From Kuafuiihalomonas sp964473255 (lineage in GTDB: Bacteria > Myxococcota > Kuafuiibacteriia > Kuafuiibacteriales > Kuafuiibacteriaceae), in NCBI GenBank assembly GCA_964473255.1, contig CAYYOT010000011.1, positions 36,335 through 100,334 on the forward strand: a stretch of DNA of 64,000 nt, in the 5' to 3' direction. The position numbers and the translations under genes were made by a program. Numbering within the stretch: position 1 is the stretch's first letter; each line of letters begins with the position of its first letter. This document shows positions 63,880 to 64,000 of this stretch, one piece after another. The notes below the pieces were generated by a model that had not been told where the DNA came from, searched no databases, and worked only from the letters and a program-made list of their open reading frames with translations.

Positions 63880-64000
63880 ATGCCTCGCACGTCGAAGACC
63901 CGTCCCTCGGGCGCAACCAAGTCGGCGAAGGCGAAGAAGGTCAGAGCGAAGAAGACCCAAGCCAAGAAGGCGGCGGCGAAGAAGACCCAAGCCAAGAAGG
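63880..64000 (+). CDS. Lys/Ala-rich basic protein, cut by the right edge
   Basis: Forty codons are readable from the ATG at 63880: a Ser/Thr/Arg start (MPRTSKTRPSGATK) then repeated AKK and KKTQAKK units. This is like histone H1-type tails or Lys-rich DNA-binding tails seen in several Myxococcota. No domain can be assigned because the rest is outside the window. It begins 37 bp after mutS. Confidence 0.5.
   Translation, partial: MPRTSKTRPSGATKSAKAKKVRAKKTQAKKAAAKKTQAKK
63946..64000 (+). repeat. Tandem 30-bp repeat encoding AKKTQAKK units
   Basis: A 25-base block (63946-63970) is repeated identically at 63976-64000, giving a period of 30 bp (10 residues). It continues beyond the window. Such repeats often vary in number among strains. 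Confidence 0.7.

Overview
The window reads as chromosomal DNA of a GC-rich Gram-negative deltaproteobacterial-type organism, most likely an uncultured member of the Myxococcota. The evidence is the gene mix: a complete type II secretion operon with a PilM-like GspL, an outer-membrane OmpA protein with calcium-type thrombospondin repeats, cysteine-rich secreted lipoproteins, a Ser/Thr protein kinase beside TPR and DUF4388-type proteins, and standard housekeeping genes (glmU, glmS, ffh, mutS, dusB). No rRNA, tRNA, CRISPR array, insertion sequence or prophage was seen. The taxonomic call is inference from gene content.

Layout. 1-14966 (minus strand): one tightly packed operon gspC-D-E-F-G-H-I-J-K-L-M-N, followed without a break by a ketol-acid reductoisomerase-like gene whose active site is altered and by an EamA/DMT transporter cut by the left edge. 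15131-20488: SRAP/YedK protein, then glmU-glmS and an Omp85-type barrel on the minus strand. 20593-23814: OmpA/TSP3 protein, dusB and a 2Fe-2S ferredoxin. 23811-30150: FAD oxidoreductase, small protein, rhomboid protease, LptE-like lipoprotein, SPFH-SHOCT protein and a secreted lipoprotein. 30157-36036: signalling block (TPR/DUF4388 protein, Ser/Thr kinase, TPR membrane protein, degenerate-receiver/DUF4388 protein). 36172-39294: SDR, RidA, crotonase and acyl-CoA dehydrogenase in one overlapping operon, resembling part of an aryl-CoA (2-aminobenzoyl-CoA type) catabolic cluster. 40125-44545: ffh, then a ThDP enzyme plus aldehyde dehydrogenase pair that recalls the cyanobacterial 2-oxoglutarate decarboxylase / succinic semialdehyde dehydrogenase bypass of the TCA cycle.

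44565-48900: SpoIIM-like membrane protein, fasciclin protein with a TTG start, a frameshifted D-Ala-D-Ala ligase, an NTF2-like secreted protein and a MarR regulator, the last two each preceded by the same 14-bp palindrome. 49012-53486: msrA, a stand-alone receiver, a Rieske oxygenase-methyltransferase pair, a SIMPL protein and a hypothetical protein. 53582-64000: DUF748/AsmA-like giant protein, large Cys-rich lipoprotein, queG interrupted by an in-frame TAG, alpha/beta hydrolase, mutS, and the start of a Lys/Ala-rich protein cut by the right edge.

Coding density is very high: no gene-free stretch exceeds about 190 bases. Seven of eight convergent gene pairs are separated by 20 bp or less, two of them sharing a CTAG at their stops, so classical terminators are almost absent. 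Two genes (ddl and queG) carry single-base lesions with otherwise intact sequence, which may be real or may be assembly errors.
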